Shown piece by piece: positions 1 to 9,877 of a DNA stretch of 64,000 nt. Location of the stretch: positions 1,550,001-1,614,000 of the forward strand of contig NZ_CP149803.1 of assembly GCF_037943105.1 (NCBI RefSeq), given 5' to 3'. Below the pieces are notes generated by a model. That model saw only the letters and a program-made list of their open reading frames with translations. It was not told where the DNA came from and ran no database searches. This stretch comes from Pseudomonas sp. TMP9. Its GTDB lineage: Bacteria > Pseudomonadota > Gammaproteobacteria > Pseudomonadales > Pseudomonadaceae. The position numbers were made by a program, and so were the translations under genes. Numbering within the stretch: the first letter of the stretch is position 1; every line of letters begins with the position of its first letter.

Positions 1-2
1 CC

Positions 3-125
3 GAGGCTGAGGTTGATCTACGGCCGTGCGTAACCGGTTGGCGCGAAGCCATGCAGCAGGCTGAGCAAGAGGCTGATCGGGCGTTGCAAAGATTGGCCAA
101 AGACTTTACCCACACCACGGGATGA
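3..125 (+). CDS. C-terminal end of an unidentified protein (partial)
   Basis: A frame open from the window edge encodes 40 residues and stops with TGA. The peptide is rich in Glu, Gln and Ala (REAMQQAEQEADRALQRLAK), as in an amphipathic C-terminal helix. The family cannot be named from so little. Another frame also runs from the edge, to a stop at 33, so the assignment is tentative. Confidence 0.35.
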   Translation, partial: EAEVDLRPCVTGWREAMQQAEQEADRALQRLAKDFTHTTG

Positions 126-223
126 TCACGGGGTATACCTCCGGCTTATTTGGCTGAAATGCCATGCCAATCACTGCCATCTTTGCCCTAAGATCACCCC
201 CATCTTTAGTGGTTGAGGTGGTT

Positions 224-1021
224 ATGGGCTTTTCCGAGTTACTCCAGGCGGTGCGCGATAACCCGCATGCTGTGCAAATTCCCCCGCAATGGGCGCAAGG
301 TCGTGCCAGCTTTGGCGGCTTGGTGGCAGCGTTGGTGTTCGAGGCCATGCGTGCTCGGGTACCAGATGGCCGGCCGGCACGCTCTTTGGCCATTACCTTT
401 GTTGGCCCAGCCGCGCCAGATGTAGCGATTAGTTTTGAAGTGGACGTGCTGCGTGAAGGTAAGGCCGTCAGCCAGGTGCTGGGGCGTGCCATACAAGACG
501 GCCAAGTGGTAACCATCGTGCAGGGCAGCTTTGGTGCTGGGCGCGAGTCGCGCATCGCGGTCCAAGCCGAGGCTGCTCCGCAGGCTAAGGGCGTGGATGA
601 GTGCCAGGAAATGCCCTACATCGCCAACATAACCCCCGAATTTACCCGCTACCTGGCCATGCGCTGGGCGTTTGGCGGTATGCCGTTTACCGGCAATCCA
701 TCGCGGGAGATGGGCGGCTGGGTACGCCTGCGTGATCAAAGCAGCGCTGAGCCAGTGAGTGAGGCGCATATGTTGGCGCTGGTTGATGCCTGGCCACCGG
801 CCGTGCTGCCGCATTTGAGTTCACCGGCACCGGGCAGCTCGCTGACCTGGACCATCGAGTTTATTCAACCGATGAGCGAGCTCACCACCCAAGACTGGTG
901 CCTGTACCGTGCGCAAATCGAACATGCCCGCGACGGTTACGGCCATGTGGCTGCCGCACTTTGGTCGCCAACGGGTGAGTTGCTGGCAATCAGCCGGCAG
1001 ACAGTGGCGGTGTTTGGCTGA
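224..1021 (+). CDS. Acyl-CoA thioesterase, TesB-like double hotdog family
   Basis: A 265-residue cytoplasmic protein. The N-terminus (MGFSELLQAVRDN, then GRASFGGLVAAL near residue 30) is typical of the two-hotdog thioesterases that hydrolyse acyl-CoA to free acid and CoA. The C-terminal half has the second hotdog strand pattern (WTIEFIQP, then HARDGYGHVAAALWSPTGELLA, abbreviated here as the GYGH and WSPTG motifs). An upstream in-frame ATG at 164 would add 20 residues; ATG 224 is preferred because GAGGTGG lies just before it and the family starts here. It stands alone, convergent with a chemoreceptor gene. The exact acyl substrate cannot be told. Confidence 0.8.
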   Translation: MGFSELLQAVRDNPHAVQIPPQWAQGRASFGGLVAALVFEAMRARVPDGRPARSLAITFVGPAAPDVAISFEVDVLREGKAVSQVLGRAIQDGQVVTIVQGSFGAGRESRIAVQAEAAPQAKGVDECQEMPYIANITPEFTRYLAMRWAFGGMPFTGNPSREMGGWVRLRDQSSAEPVSEAHMLALVDAWPPAVLPHLSSPAPGSSLTWTIEFIQPMSELTTQDWCLYRAQIEHARDGYGHVAAALWSPTGELLAISRQTVAVFG

Positions 1022-1022
1022 G

Positions 1023-1068
1023 AAAAAAATCCGGCCATTTCAGTCACGGTTTGCGCTGTAACGGCCGG
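1023..1068 (-). terminator. Rho-independent terminator of the chemoreceptor gene
   Basis: On the minus strand CCGGCC pairs with GGCCGG (1031-1036 with 1063-1068), the stem can extend through CAG/CTG, and seven T residues follow (A run 1023-1029 on the plus strand). It lies directly after the stop of the minus-strand chemoreceptor gene. Confidence 0.75.
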
Positions 1069-1072
1069 TGTC

Positions 1073-2539
1073 TCAAAGCTTAAGTTGGCGAATGGCGGTA
1101 TTTAATGCGCCGGCTAAGTTGACCAGATCGGCGCTGGTGACTGCCGATTGACCGGTCATGCTGACAGTCTGTTCGGTGACATCACGAATACGCATCACGG
1201 CGCGGTTCATTTCTTCGGCGACCTGGCTCTGTTGCTCGGCGGCGACAGCGATTTGCGTGTTGCTTTCACGCATCTGCGTCACCGATTCAGTGATGGCAGT
1301 CAGGGCCTGACCGGCCTCATCAGCTTGTTGCACACATTCATCGGCCTTGGCCGAGCTGTCTTGCATAAAATCCACGGCGTCGCGGGTGCCGCTTTGCAGG
1401 GTGTTGATCATCTGTGAAATGACCGTGGTGGAACCTTGTACGCGTTTGGCCAGGTTACGCACTTCATCGGCGACCACGGCAAAACCACGGCCCATTTCCC
1501 CGGCGCGGGCGGCTTCGATCGCCGCGTTCAGGGCGAGCAAATTGGTTTGTTCGGCAATGCCGTGAATTTCACTGACCACACCACTGATTTTTTGGCTGTC
1601 GGCTGCCAGACGCTCAATCATCTGCGCAGTTTGCTGCACGCCACTGGACAACCCAGCAATCGACAACGCCACGCGATTAACCACCTGCTGGCCGCTGCGC
1701 GTCAGTTGTTCGGCGGATTGTGATTGATCACGGGTGGTCGCTGTATGTTCGGCAATATGGTGCACGGTGGCGGACATCTCGTTGATGGCCGTGGCGGCTT
1801 GTTCGGTTTCATTTTGCTGCTCAAGCATGCCGTGGCGCACGTCACGCATATTGCCTGCTAGGCGCTCGGCGCCTTGATCCAGCTGCGCCGCAGATTGCGC
1901 GACAATACCCACCACGCGCTGATAGCCGGCCTGCATGGCATTGAAGGCGCTGGCCATTTGGCCGACTTCATCACCACAGTTGAGGGGTACACGGGCGCTT
2001 AGATCGCCACTTTTTTCCACTTGTAGCATCACGTCTTTAAGGGTGTTGAGGTGGCTTAAGAGAAAGCGAATCAGCAACTGCGAGGCGGCCAATAACAGCA
2101 GCATCAACACGGCAACCACCCAGGCATAACTGAACGCACGGGTGAAAAATACCTCCAGCAACGTCGGTGCCGATGCCGTGATGGCCAGGCGTTGGCCGTC
2201 TTCGCGGACGATGACGTGAGCACCGATCACGCCGTCGCTGCCATTTAAAGCGACCCAGCCGCGTGCGTTAAGCAAGGCACTGCCTTGGTTATCTGGCAGG
2301 CGCGGTAGTTGGCCTGCGCTAACACTGATCAAATTACTGCCGCTGGGTAGGGCTTGACCTTGCGGCCACTGGCTTAGCAGTTGCGCTTGCTGCTGCGCGT
2401 CCTGCTTGGCGGCGTCATAAAGTGATTGTTGCTCAAGGTGCAGGGCATAGAGCACCAGCAATAGGGTGGTGAAAAAGGCCACGGCATTCACGGCCCAGAA
2501 CTTGTATTTCAGGGAAAGATCGCTAATCCAATGGCTCAT
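1073..2539 (-). CDS. Methyl-accepting chemotaxis protein
   Basis: A 488-residue transducer. It has an N-terminal membrane segment (about 15-32), a short periplasmic part of roughly 100 residues, a second membrane segment (about 138-160), a HAMP linker with the [13 protein letters not shown] signature, and a cytoplasmic signalling domain whose hairpin tip reads [19 protein letters not shown]. Such proteins signal through CheW and CheA to the flagellar motor or a related pathway. The ligand domain is too small for dCache, so the ligand is unknown. No C-terminal CheR-docking pentapeptide is seen; the protein ends IRQLKL. It is a single-gene unit with its own terminator. Confidence 0.9.
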   Translation of the reverse strand: MSHWISDLSLKYKFWAVNAVAFFTTLLLVLYALHLEQQSLYDAAKQDAQQQAQLLSQWPQGQALPSGSNLISVSAGQLPRLPDNQGSALLNARGWVALNGSDGVIGAHVIVREDGQRLAITASAPTLLEVFFTRAFSYAWVVAVLMLLLLAASQLLIRFLLSHLNTLKDVMLQVEKSGDLSARVPLNCGDEVGQMASAFNAMQAGYQRVVGIVAQSAAQLDQGAERLAGNMRDVRHGMLEQQNETEQAATAINEMSATVHHIAEHTATTRDQSQSAEQLTRSGQQVVNRVALSIAGLSSGVQQTAQMIERLAADSQKISGVVSEIHGIAEQTNLLALNAAIEAARAGEMGRGFAVVADEVRNLAKRVQGSTTVISQMINTLQSGTRDAVDFMQDSSAKADECVQQADEAGQALTAITESVTQMRESNTQIAVAAEQQSQVAEEMNRAVMRIRDVTEQTVSMTGQSAVTSADLVNLAGALNTAIRQLKL

Positions 2540-2654
2540 GCAGATGTCTCTTTAGTGAGTGTTATTACTCAGCAGCGTACCCGCATTTTCACCTAAGGCG
2601 CTGGCAAGCCTATTGATGCTTGTCAAGTAGCGCGCATTGCCGGGTAAAAGCGGC

Positions 2655-3473
2655 TTATTCGACTGCATGTATAAAATCGGGCAGCTGAAAAAATGCCTGA
2701 GCGCTGGCGTTGCTGTGATCGGCCAGTGCCTGCTCGGTTTCACCACGGTGCAGCGCTACTTCACGCAGCACCTCGAAGAGAAAGGCGGGCTCGTTGCGTC
2801 CATTTTTCGGCTTAGGTCGAAGGCTGCGTGGTAATAAAAACGGCGCATCACTTTCCAACATCAGGCGACCTTGGGGTATTTCTTTAACCAGCGGATGCAG
2901 ATGACTGCCGCGCCGCTCATCGCAAATCCAGCCGGTGATGCCAATATGCAAGTCCATATCCAAGTAGTTGAACAAGGCGCGCTTGTCCCCGGTAAAACAA
3001 TGCACCACGGCCGCCGGCAGCTGGTCGCGGTAATGGCGCAGAATCGCCAGCAAACGCTCGTCGGCATCGCGTTCATGCAAGAACACAGGCAGCTGCAACT
3101 CCACTGCTAGCGCGAGCTGCTGCTCCAGTACCCGTTCTTGTTGCGGGCGAGGTGAGAAATCACGGTTGAAGTCCAGCCCGCATTCGCCCACTGCACGCAC
3201 CCGAGGATTAGCCAGCAAGGCCTTGAGTTCGGCGACGCTGTCACTGTTCCAGCTGCTGGCATCGTGGGGGTGCACGCCGGCGGTGCTGAACAGGTGCTCG
3301 GCGCGCGCATCCAGTTGCTGGCACAGGTCTAGGGCATGCTGGCTTTCGCTGAGGCTGGTGCCGGTCAGCAGCATGTGTTGAATGCCCGCTGCATAGGCGC
3401 GCTCGAGAAGCGCTTCGCGTTGGTCGGCAAAGCTTGGGTGAGTCAGATTGACGCCAATGTCGATGAGTTGCAT
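2655..3473 (-). CDS. tatD: TatD-family metal-dependent DNase
   Basis: A 272-residue TIM-barrel metallohydrolase. The TatD metal ligands are all visible: an early Asp-Asn site (DIGVNLTH), GVHPHD near 70, the Glu of GECGLD near 100, His of FLHERDA, His of VHCFTG, and Asp of ESDAPFLL near 210. Relatives are 3'-5' exonucleases acting on single-stranded DNA or RNA. The length and order are normal. ATG is the only plausible start. It is transcribed in the same direction as the chemoreceptor, with 115 bp between them, and diverges from the lytic transglycosylase gene. Confidence 0.9.
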   Translation of the reverse strand: MQLIDIGVNLTHPSFADQREALLERAYAAGIQHMLLTGTSLSESQHALDLCQQLDARAEHLFSTAGVHPHDASSWNSDSVAELKALLANPRVRAVGECGLDFNRDFSPRPQQERVLEQQLALAVELQLPVFLHERDADERLLAILRHYRDQLPAAVVHCFTGDKRALFNYLDMDLHIGITGWICDERRGSHLHPLVKEIPQGRLMLESDAPFLLPRSLRPKPKNGRNEPAFLFEVLREVALHRGETEQALADHSNASAQAFFQLPDFIHAVE

Positions 3474-3709
3474 GGTGCACCCTGCTGAATTGATCCGGCA
3501 GCATAGCAGAGCAATTTCTATAAGATTAAAAGTTAATTAATACAATAACTTAAGCTCTATACATGATGTTGTGTGTGATCGTTGGCTGGCATCTGGATGC
3601 GTGCTGTGCCAACCTCCGCGCTCCGCGTAAGCGGTCAATTGCCCGGTGCACAGGCGGTTTAGTCACGCCGTTGCATGGGGCCCCTAGCCGATTTTGCTCA
3701 GGAACCTTG

Positions 3710-5095
3710 ATGCTGCGAGTGCTGTTTACCTGCTGCTTATTGCTGCTGTCTTGCACAGCAGTGGCGCGCGTGGTCGGCCCGCTGCAAGTTGAGCAAAGCA
3801 AGGCCGCCCGTGATCTGCCGACTATTCGCAGCAGTGGTGAATTGCGTGTGCTGGTCAACCAGAGTCGCAACAGCTCCGGCGAGGTCAAAGGCCAGAGTAT
3901 TGGTGTTGAGTACCAGCGCATGCGTGCCTTTGAGCAGTACCTCAACCGTAACGCCCGCGATGGGCGCACGCTTAAGCTTAAGGTCATCCCACGGGCAAAA
4001 GATCAGTTGCTGGCTGCCTTACAGCGGGGCGAGGGTGATTTAGTTGCACCCGGTGAACTGTTAAACATCCCGCGCGGCAGCCAACTGAGCCCCAGCGCGG
4101 CCATTCGTAGCAATGTGCCGCTGATCATCGTCGCCAAACAGGGCAACCGGCGTTACCAAAACCTCGAACAGCTCTCCGGGCGCAGCTTGGCCTTGCCCGC
4201 CGGCAGCGTCGCCGGGGAGGCGGTACGCGCGCTTAATCAGCGACTGATTGACAGTAAGCGTTCACCGATTGTTGTTGAGTGGGTCGACCCGACGCTGGCC
4301 GTCGAAGATGTGTTGGAAATGGTCCAGGCGGGCATCTTCAGCGTCACAGCGGTCGAGCAGCCGATTGCCGAGCGTTGGGCCAAGGTGATGCCCAAGCTGC
4401 GCTTGGATCGCCACCTGCACCTGGCCAGCGATGGTGACATGCGTTGGTATGTGCGCCGTGATACGCCCATTCTCGGCGCGAGCATTGACCGCTTTCTTAA
4501 GGAATACCGCGACCCAGCGGATCAGGATGCAGCGTTCCAGCGTGTCTACCGGCGTTTATACAAGGTGCATTACCCGCTCGGCCGCGTTGAGCGCCAACGC
4601 TTGGAAAAAGTCCGCCCGGTGCTGCAACGCTATGCCGCCCAGCATGATTTTGACTGGTTAACCTTAGCCGCTGTGGCGTTCAAAGAGTCCACCCTCAACC
4701 CGGCAGCACGGGGGGCAGGTGGGGCAACTGGGTTGATGCAGATCACCCCAGCGGCGGCGCGCAGCGTTGGCGTCAGCAACATTGGCGTGCTGGACAACAA
4801 TGTGCAGGCCAGTGCCAAGTACCTGGCGATGATTCGGCGTAACTACTTCAACAGCCCGCAACTTAACGAGCGCGAGCGTATGGCCTTTATCTTGGCCGGC
4901 TACAACATGGGCCCACAGCGGGTGCAGGGCTTGCGGGCGGAAGCGCGCCGGCGTGGCCTGAACCCTAACCAGTGGTTCTTCCAGGTCGAGCGGGTGGCCA
5001 TGGAGCAGATGGGCATGGGCGTGGTTAGCTATGTGAGCAGCGTTAACAAGTACTACCTGGCCTATAACCGTGAGCGGTATTTGCTGGAGCCTTAA
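3710..5095 (+). CDS. Lytic murein transglycosylase, MltF-like (solute-binding + SLT)
   Basis: A 461-residue exported protein. Residues 1-20 form a signal peptide (MLRVLFTCCLLLLSC...); its Cys could be a lipobox but the context is weak. About 40-290 is a type 3 periplasmic solute-binding domain (GELRVLV at its start). About 310-450 is an SLT lytic transglycosylase domain with catalytic Glu in AFKESTLNP, then GATGLMQITP and AGYNMGP. This is the MltF arrangement, which cleaves peptidoglycan to anhydro-muropeptides in the periplasm. The start at 3710 is chosen over the far upstream ATG because AGGA and the signal peptide belong to it. Pseudomonas carries two MltF paralogues and I cannot say which this is. 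Confidence 0.85.
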   Translation: MLRVLFTCCLLLLSCTAVARVVGPLQVEQSKAARDLPTIRSSGELRVLVNQSRNSSGEVKGQSIGVEYQRMRAFEQYLNRNARDGRTLKLKVIPRAKDQLLAALQRGEGDLVAPGELLNIPRGSQLSPSAAIRSNVPLIIVAKQGNRRYQNLEQLSGRSLALPAGSVAGEAVRALNQRLIDSKRSPIVVEWVDPTLAVEDVLEMVQAGIFSVTAVEQPIAERWAKVMPKLRLDRHLHLASDGDMRWYVRRDTPILGASIDRFLKEYRDPADQDAAFQRVYRRLYKVHYPLGRVERQRLEKVRPVLQRYAAQHDFDWLTLAAVAFKESTLNPAARGAGGATGLMQITPAAARSVGVSNIGVLDNNVQASAKYLAMIRRNYFNSPQLNERERMAFILAGYNMGPQRVQGLRAEARRRGLNPNQWFFQVERVAMEQMGMGVVSYVSSVNKYYLAYNRERYLLEP

Positions 5096-5289
5096 CGTCT
5101 TCTCAGGGCGGCGAGCGCTCATCGCAACCGGCCAATAATTGAGCCTGCTGTTTACTCAGCGCCGCGCGGGTTTTTCACCCCTCGTTGATTTATGGGAGGG
5201 GCCGGGGAAGAGGGTTGAGGGGCTGGGCACATTAGCCACAAGCTCACGCGAACAGGATCAAACGCTGCCTGTGCTTGTTACCTTCAGGC

Positions 5290-6309
5290 TTATTGCGCGT
5301 CGGGTTTTGCCAGCTGCTCGGCGGCGTCTAAACGCAGTTGTTCGCGCTCATCGAAGTTTTCTGCGGCCAACTGGGCAATGGCTGCGCGCTTGTCGCTGGC
5401 ACTCATGCCCGCGTTGTTCTGGATGGCGGCTTTAGCGCTGCTGTATTGGGCAATGCGTTTCTTCCATGTGGCGCGTTGCCCATCCAGCACTTCAAGGCGT
5501 TGCGTGGCTTCGGCACCGACCAATTGCTGGCGTAACTGACGAATCTGTTCCGGTTTAGCGCCCGCGGCCTGCAGCTCTGCAGTTTGCTGGCGTAGGTCGT
5601 TTTGCAGTTGCGGCAATACCGCGTCTTGCATCTCTGCCGGCAGGCTGTTGCGAAGTCGGTCGACGGCGGCAGCTTTGCCAGCATCGTCGAGTTGGCTGTC
5701 ACGCAAGATCCCCATGCGCTGCAAGGTGAATTGGTTGTAGGCCGCTTCCCGGCCAAAGAACGCCTGCTGGGTTTCTGAGTCGAAGAGACGCGCGCGCAAC
5801 CCCTGAACGGCTGCTTCACGTTGGCGTAGGCCCTCTAAATTGCTCATTTGCGGCAGGTCGCGTTCAAGTAAAACGAGCTCACGTTTGTAATCGAGGTACT
5901 GATTAAGCAGGTTCAGGGCTTGTGCACGGGCGTTTTCCGGCAGCTGCGCGGCGATGTAAGCGCGCAGTCGTTCAACGCTGGTACGCAGCGGCTCTTCACC
6001 GACTGCGGCAAGGAAGTAATCAAAAATTCGGCGGATATCTTCGCTGATCAGCAGGTTGCCATCGGCATCCAGGCGAAACACGCCATCCACCGTGGTGCCG
6101 CCAAATGAAGAAGGCAGGGTTTTCAGGGGTTCAACTGTGTGGGTTGGGCTGCTTTGAGGTGGCTCAACCGGCGGCGCATAAGCGTTTGGCGCAGGCTGCG
6201 CGGCTGTTGCGCGGATAGGCGCAGTCGCATCATCCTCAGGCGATATATACAAGGCGAGGGCAAGGAAAGCAGCGAACAGCAGCGGCAGCAACAACAGGAT
6301 TTTTTTCAC
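5290..6309 (-). CDS. lifO: Lipase-specific foldase (lipase chaperone, Lif/LipH/LipB)
   Basis: A 339-residue steric chaperone. It has an N-terminal membrane anchor ([21 protein letters not shown]), a Pro/Ala-rich linker to about residue 60, and a helical folding domain. The family signature RxxFDYF..xGE is present as [13 protein letters not shown] near 92-104. It stays on the inner membrane and folds the secreted lipase in the periplasm before type II export. The start codon is GTG, preceded by AAAGAG. It lies 98 bp downstream of lip on the same strand, as in other Pseudomonas lipase operons, with a strong hairpin in the gap. Confidence 0.93.
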   Translation of the reverse strand: MKKILLLLPLLFAAFLALALYISPEDDATAPIRATAAQPAPNAYAPPVEPPQSSPTHTVEPLKTLPSSFGGTTVDGVFRLDADGNLLISEDIRRIFDYFLAAVGEEPLRTSVERLRAYIAAQLPENARAQALNLLNQYLDYKRELVLLERDLPQMSNLEGLRQREAAVQGLRARLFDSETQQAFFGREAAYNQFTLQRMGILRDSQLDDAGKAAAVDRLRNSLPAEMQDAVLPQLQNDLRQQTAELQAAGAKPEQIRQLRQQLVGAEATQRLEVLDGQRATWKKRIAQYSSAKAAIQNNAGMSASDKRAAIAQLAAENFDEREQLRLDAAEQLAKPDAQ

Positions 6310-6370
6310 GGTGGCTCTTTAACGGGGTATTTAAGACGAGGCATTCGGACGAGCGATGGGCGGGCGTTAG

Positions 6371-6400
6371 AAAAGCCAGGGGCTGCAGGGAGCCCCTGGC
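6371..6400 (-). terminator. Hairpin in the lip-lif gap, likely attenuating terminator
   Basis: GCCAGGGGCT at 6375-6384 pairs perfectly with AGCCCCTGGC at 6391-6400, with a 6-nt loop. On the minus strand four T residues follow. Placed just after the lipase stop, it would terminate part of the transcripts and set a lipase excess over foldase, or stabilise the lip mRNA 3' end. Confidence 0.65.
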
Positions 6401-6407
6401 AAATCGT

Positions 6408-7370
<963 letters not shown>

Positions 7371-7444
7371 TTATCGGGTTATTCATTGCAGTCCATGCAG
7401 CCCCAACGCCTATCCAGTGGCGTGTACTTCAGCGCATTCTCACT

Positions 7445-7461
7445 GGCAGAAAACGTGCCAG
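7445..7461 (-). promoter_or_regulatory. Candidate sigma-54 promoter of lip
   Basis: Read on the minus strand the site is CTGGCACGTTTTCTGCC. The -24 element TGGCACG matches the consensus fully, and the -12 element keeps the GC dinucleotide at the required 10-nt spacing, though TTGC is CTGC. The start site would be near 7434, giving a leader of about 80 nt. P. aeruginosa lipA is known to be sigma-54 dependent. The same bases form the small palindrome CTGGCA/TGCCAG, which is an alternative explanation. Confidence 0.5.
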
Positions 7462-7885
7462 CAGCTAAAAGATCAAGTTACAGCGCTCTATTTCGGTTGT
7501 TTATGCCGAGGCGTAAGTTTTTTACCGGCTATTAACTGACTTAGCTGTTACCCAGCGTAACGTTGCAAGGGTTGTTTAGGCCTCACTGATGGGTTGCCGC
7601 ACCTATGAATACGCGGCGTCTGTTGTTCGGTGTGCAGGGCTAACGCGGACTAATCGATAGTTGTTGCGACGTGCTGAGCGGGCCGCGTATTGACAGCTTC
7701 TCGCCGGCTTCTCTAGGATGCCAACCCATGCGCCGATTTAAACAGCTACTTGCGGGGCGCCGGGTTGCTTGCTCAATGCACATCCCAAGAAGTACTCCAC
7801 GGAGGCTTCGAAATACCGCTAAAGCGCTGGTTCGGTGTCGCCTCTCACCGCTGCCCAGCGGACTCAATGAGGCGGAGACACAGCG
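7462..7885. other. Intergenic, no gene seen
   Basis: About 420 bp upstream of lip and of the 102-residue ORF. Overlapping short ORFs here have no family signature and no good ribosome site. Activator sites for lip could lie here, but none is recognisable. Confidence 0.4.
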
Positions 7886-8194
7886 ATGCACAGTCCCCAA
7901 CCGCTTATTCGTTTGGCCCCAATCACCTCGGGGCTGGTTACACAGAACCCAAAAATCCTGCTTGGCGGCAGCCATCAGCCAACGCTGCTGCGTTATCTAG
8001 ACTGTTGGCCCAAGCGCTGGCCGCGGCCGCGCGCTTTTTTGATCAACTTTGTGCATGACGGTGAGTCGCTGACGCGATTCGCCAGCAATCACTTTGATAT
8101 GGCGGTGATTCAGGCGCCATCGGCAGCCCAATTGGAAGAAACTGTGCGCCAGCTGACGCGCGTCGCCAAGCAAGGATTGATCACCCGGCGTTAG
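7886..8194 (+). CDS. Small hypothetical protein, 102 residues
   Basis: The product begins MHSPQPLIRLAPITSG and contains the positively charged, Trp- and Pro-rich piece YLDCWPKRWPRPRAF and a C-terminal helix ending LTRVAKQGLITRR. GGAG precedes the ATG at a workable distance. Codon use resembles neighbouring genes, and I have an impression of similar short Pseudomonas proteins but cannot name a family. It lies 75 bp upstream of the polyphosphate kinase on the same strand, so they may be cotranscribed. No signal peptide or membrane helix is present. Confidence 0.5.
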   Translation: MHSPQPLIRLAPITSGLVTQNPKILLGGSHQPTLLRYLDCWPKRWPRPRAFLINFVHDGESLTRFASNHFDMAVIQAPSAAQLEETVRQLTRVAKQGLITRR

Positions 8195-8269
8195 CTCTAT
8201 GGGCTGCGTTTTACTCAACCCGTCACCGCCAATGCGCGAGGCTCAAGCGCTATTGTCAGGGAGTGAAGC

Positions 8270-9757
8270 ATGTTCGAATCTGCTGAGATTGGCCGCTGTA
8301 TTGATAAAGAAACCTTCGACGCCGAAGCGCCAGTCCTGCGTGAGGCCTTGTTGGAGGCGCAATACGAGTTGCAACAGCAAGGTCGCTTTGCCGTACTTAT
8401 ATTGATCAACGGCATTGAGGGTGCGGGTAAGGGTGAAACCGTCAAGCTGCTTAATGAGTGGATGGATGCACGGCTGATTCAGGTGCAGACCTTCGATGAG
8501 CAAACCGATGAGGAGCTGGCTCGCCCGCCGGCCTGGCGCTACTGGCGGCAATTGCCGCCCAAGGGTCGCATCGGTGTGTTTTTTGGTAACTGGTACAGCC
8601 AAATGCTCCGTGGCCGGGTGCACAAACGCATCAAGAATGCGGTGCTCGATCAGGCCATCGATACCACCCTCGGTTTTGAGCGCATGCTCTGCGACGAAGG
8701 CACGTTGATCTTCAAGTTCTGGTTTCATCTTTCTAAGCAGCATATGAAGGCCCGGCTTAAATCCCTCCACGATGATCCGCTGCACAGCTGGCGGATCAGC
8801 CCGCTGGACTGGCAGCAATCAAAAACCTACGACAAATTTGTGCGCGTCGGTGAGCGTGTTTTGCGCCGGACCAGCCGCGATTACGCGCCGTGGTATGTGG
8901 TCGAGGGTGTGGATGAGTATTACCGCAGCCTGACAGTGGGGCGCATTCTTCTCGATGGCCTGCAAGCCGCGCTAAAGAACCAAGACCTTCCTCGGCCTCA
9001 GCCCCATTCAGCGCCGTTGACCTCAAGCCTGGATCATCGAGGGCTGCTTGATAGCCTGGACATGAACCAGGCGCTGGAAAAAGACGATTACGCTGAGCAA
9101 CTGGTTAGCGAGCAGGCGCGCCTTTCCAGTTTAATGCGCGACAAACGTATGCGCCGCCACTCCTTGGTCGCGGTGTTTGAAGGCAATGACGCCGCCGGTA
9201 AAGGCGGGGCGATTCGCCGGGTAATTGGCGCGCTTGATCCGCGCCAGTACCGCATCGTGCCGGTGGCGGCGCCGACTGAGGAAGAACGTGCGCAACCCTA
9301 TTTGTGGCGCTTCTGGCGGCATATCCCTGCGCGTGGCAAATTTACCCTGTTTGACCGCTCTTGGTATGGCCGGGTACTGGTTGAGCGGGTTGAGGGCTTT
9401 TGCACAGCGGGGGACTGGTTACGCGCCTACTCCGAGATCAATGATTTTGAAGAGCAGCTCTGCGAAGCCGGTGTGGTGCTGGTGAAGTTCTGGTTATCGA
9501 TTGATCAGCAAACTCAGCTGGAGCGCTTCAAAGCACGCGAGCAGATTCCCTTTAAGCGCTTCAAAATTACTGAAGACGATTGGCGTAACCGCGACAAGTG
9601 GCCGCTTTATCGTGATGCGGTGGGCGATATGGTTGACCGCACCAGTACCGAAAATGCCCCGTGGACGCTGGTGGAAGCCAACGACAAACGCTTTGCGCGG
9701 ATTAAGGTGCTGCGTACCCTGAATGAGGCGCTAGAGGCGGCGTTCGCCAAGCATTAA
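8270..9757 (+). CDS. pap: Polyphosphate:AMP phosphotransferase, two-domain PPK2 (class II)
   Basis: A 495-residue protein made of two PPK2 domains. The N-terminal domain has a Walker A-like GIEGAGKG near 48 and lid residues RPPAWRYWRQLP; the C-terminal domain has EGNDAAGKGG near 305, then PYLWRFWRHIP and FDRSWYGRVLVERVEGF. Class II PPK2 enzymes use polyphosphate to phosphorylate AMP to ADP in the cytoplasm. The length is normal for the class and both nucleotide loops are intact. ATG follows AGGGAG. Confidence 0.9.
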   Translation: MFESAEIGRCIDKETFDAEAPVLREALLEAQYELQQQGRFAVLILINGIEGAGKGETVKLLNEWMDARLIQVQTFDEQTDEELARPPAWRYWRQLPPKGRIGVFFGNWYSQMLRGRVHKRIKNAVLDQAIDTTLGFERMLCDEGTLIFKFWFHLSKQHMKARLKSLHDDPLHSWRISPLDWQQSKTYDKFVRVGERVLRRTSRDYAPWYVVEGVDEYYRSLTVGRILLDGLQAALKNQDLPRPQPHSAPLTSSLDHRGLLDSLDMNQALEKDDYAEQLVSEQARLSSLMRDKRMRRHSLVAVFEGNDAAGKGGAIRRVIGALDPRQYRIVPVAAPTEEERAQPYLWRFWRHIPARGKFTLFDRSWYGRVLVERVEGFCTAGDWLRAYSEINDFEEQLCEAGVVLVKFWLSIDQQTQLERFKAREQIPFKRFKITEDDWRNRDKWPLYRDAVGDMVDRTSTENAPWTLVEANDKRFARIKVLRTLNEALEAAFAKH

Positions 9758-9877
9758 ATGGCGATGCGCCTAAGCGCGGGGATGGTTGCGCATACGGCAG
9801 ATGAATGATCATCGCGGTCTGCGATTATTCAGTCTTATTCTCATCGTTCATTAAGCCCTACAACAATGAGGTGCAGC

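Noticed and set aside
239..814. A 191-codon open frame antisense to the thioesterase
   Set aside because: It has no domain, mirrors the GC-rich sense gene and lacks a ribosome site; the same holds for many antisense frames across the window.
7671..8000. A 109-codon frame overlapping the 102-residue protein
   Set aside because: Its product is Arg- and Ser-rich without structure, and the other frame has the ribosome site and coding character.
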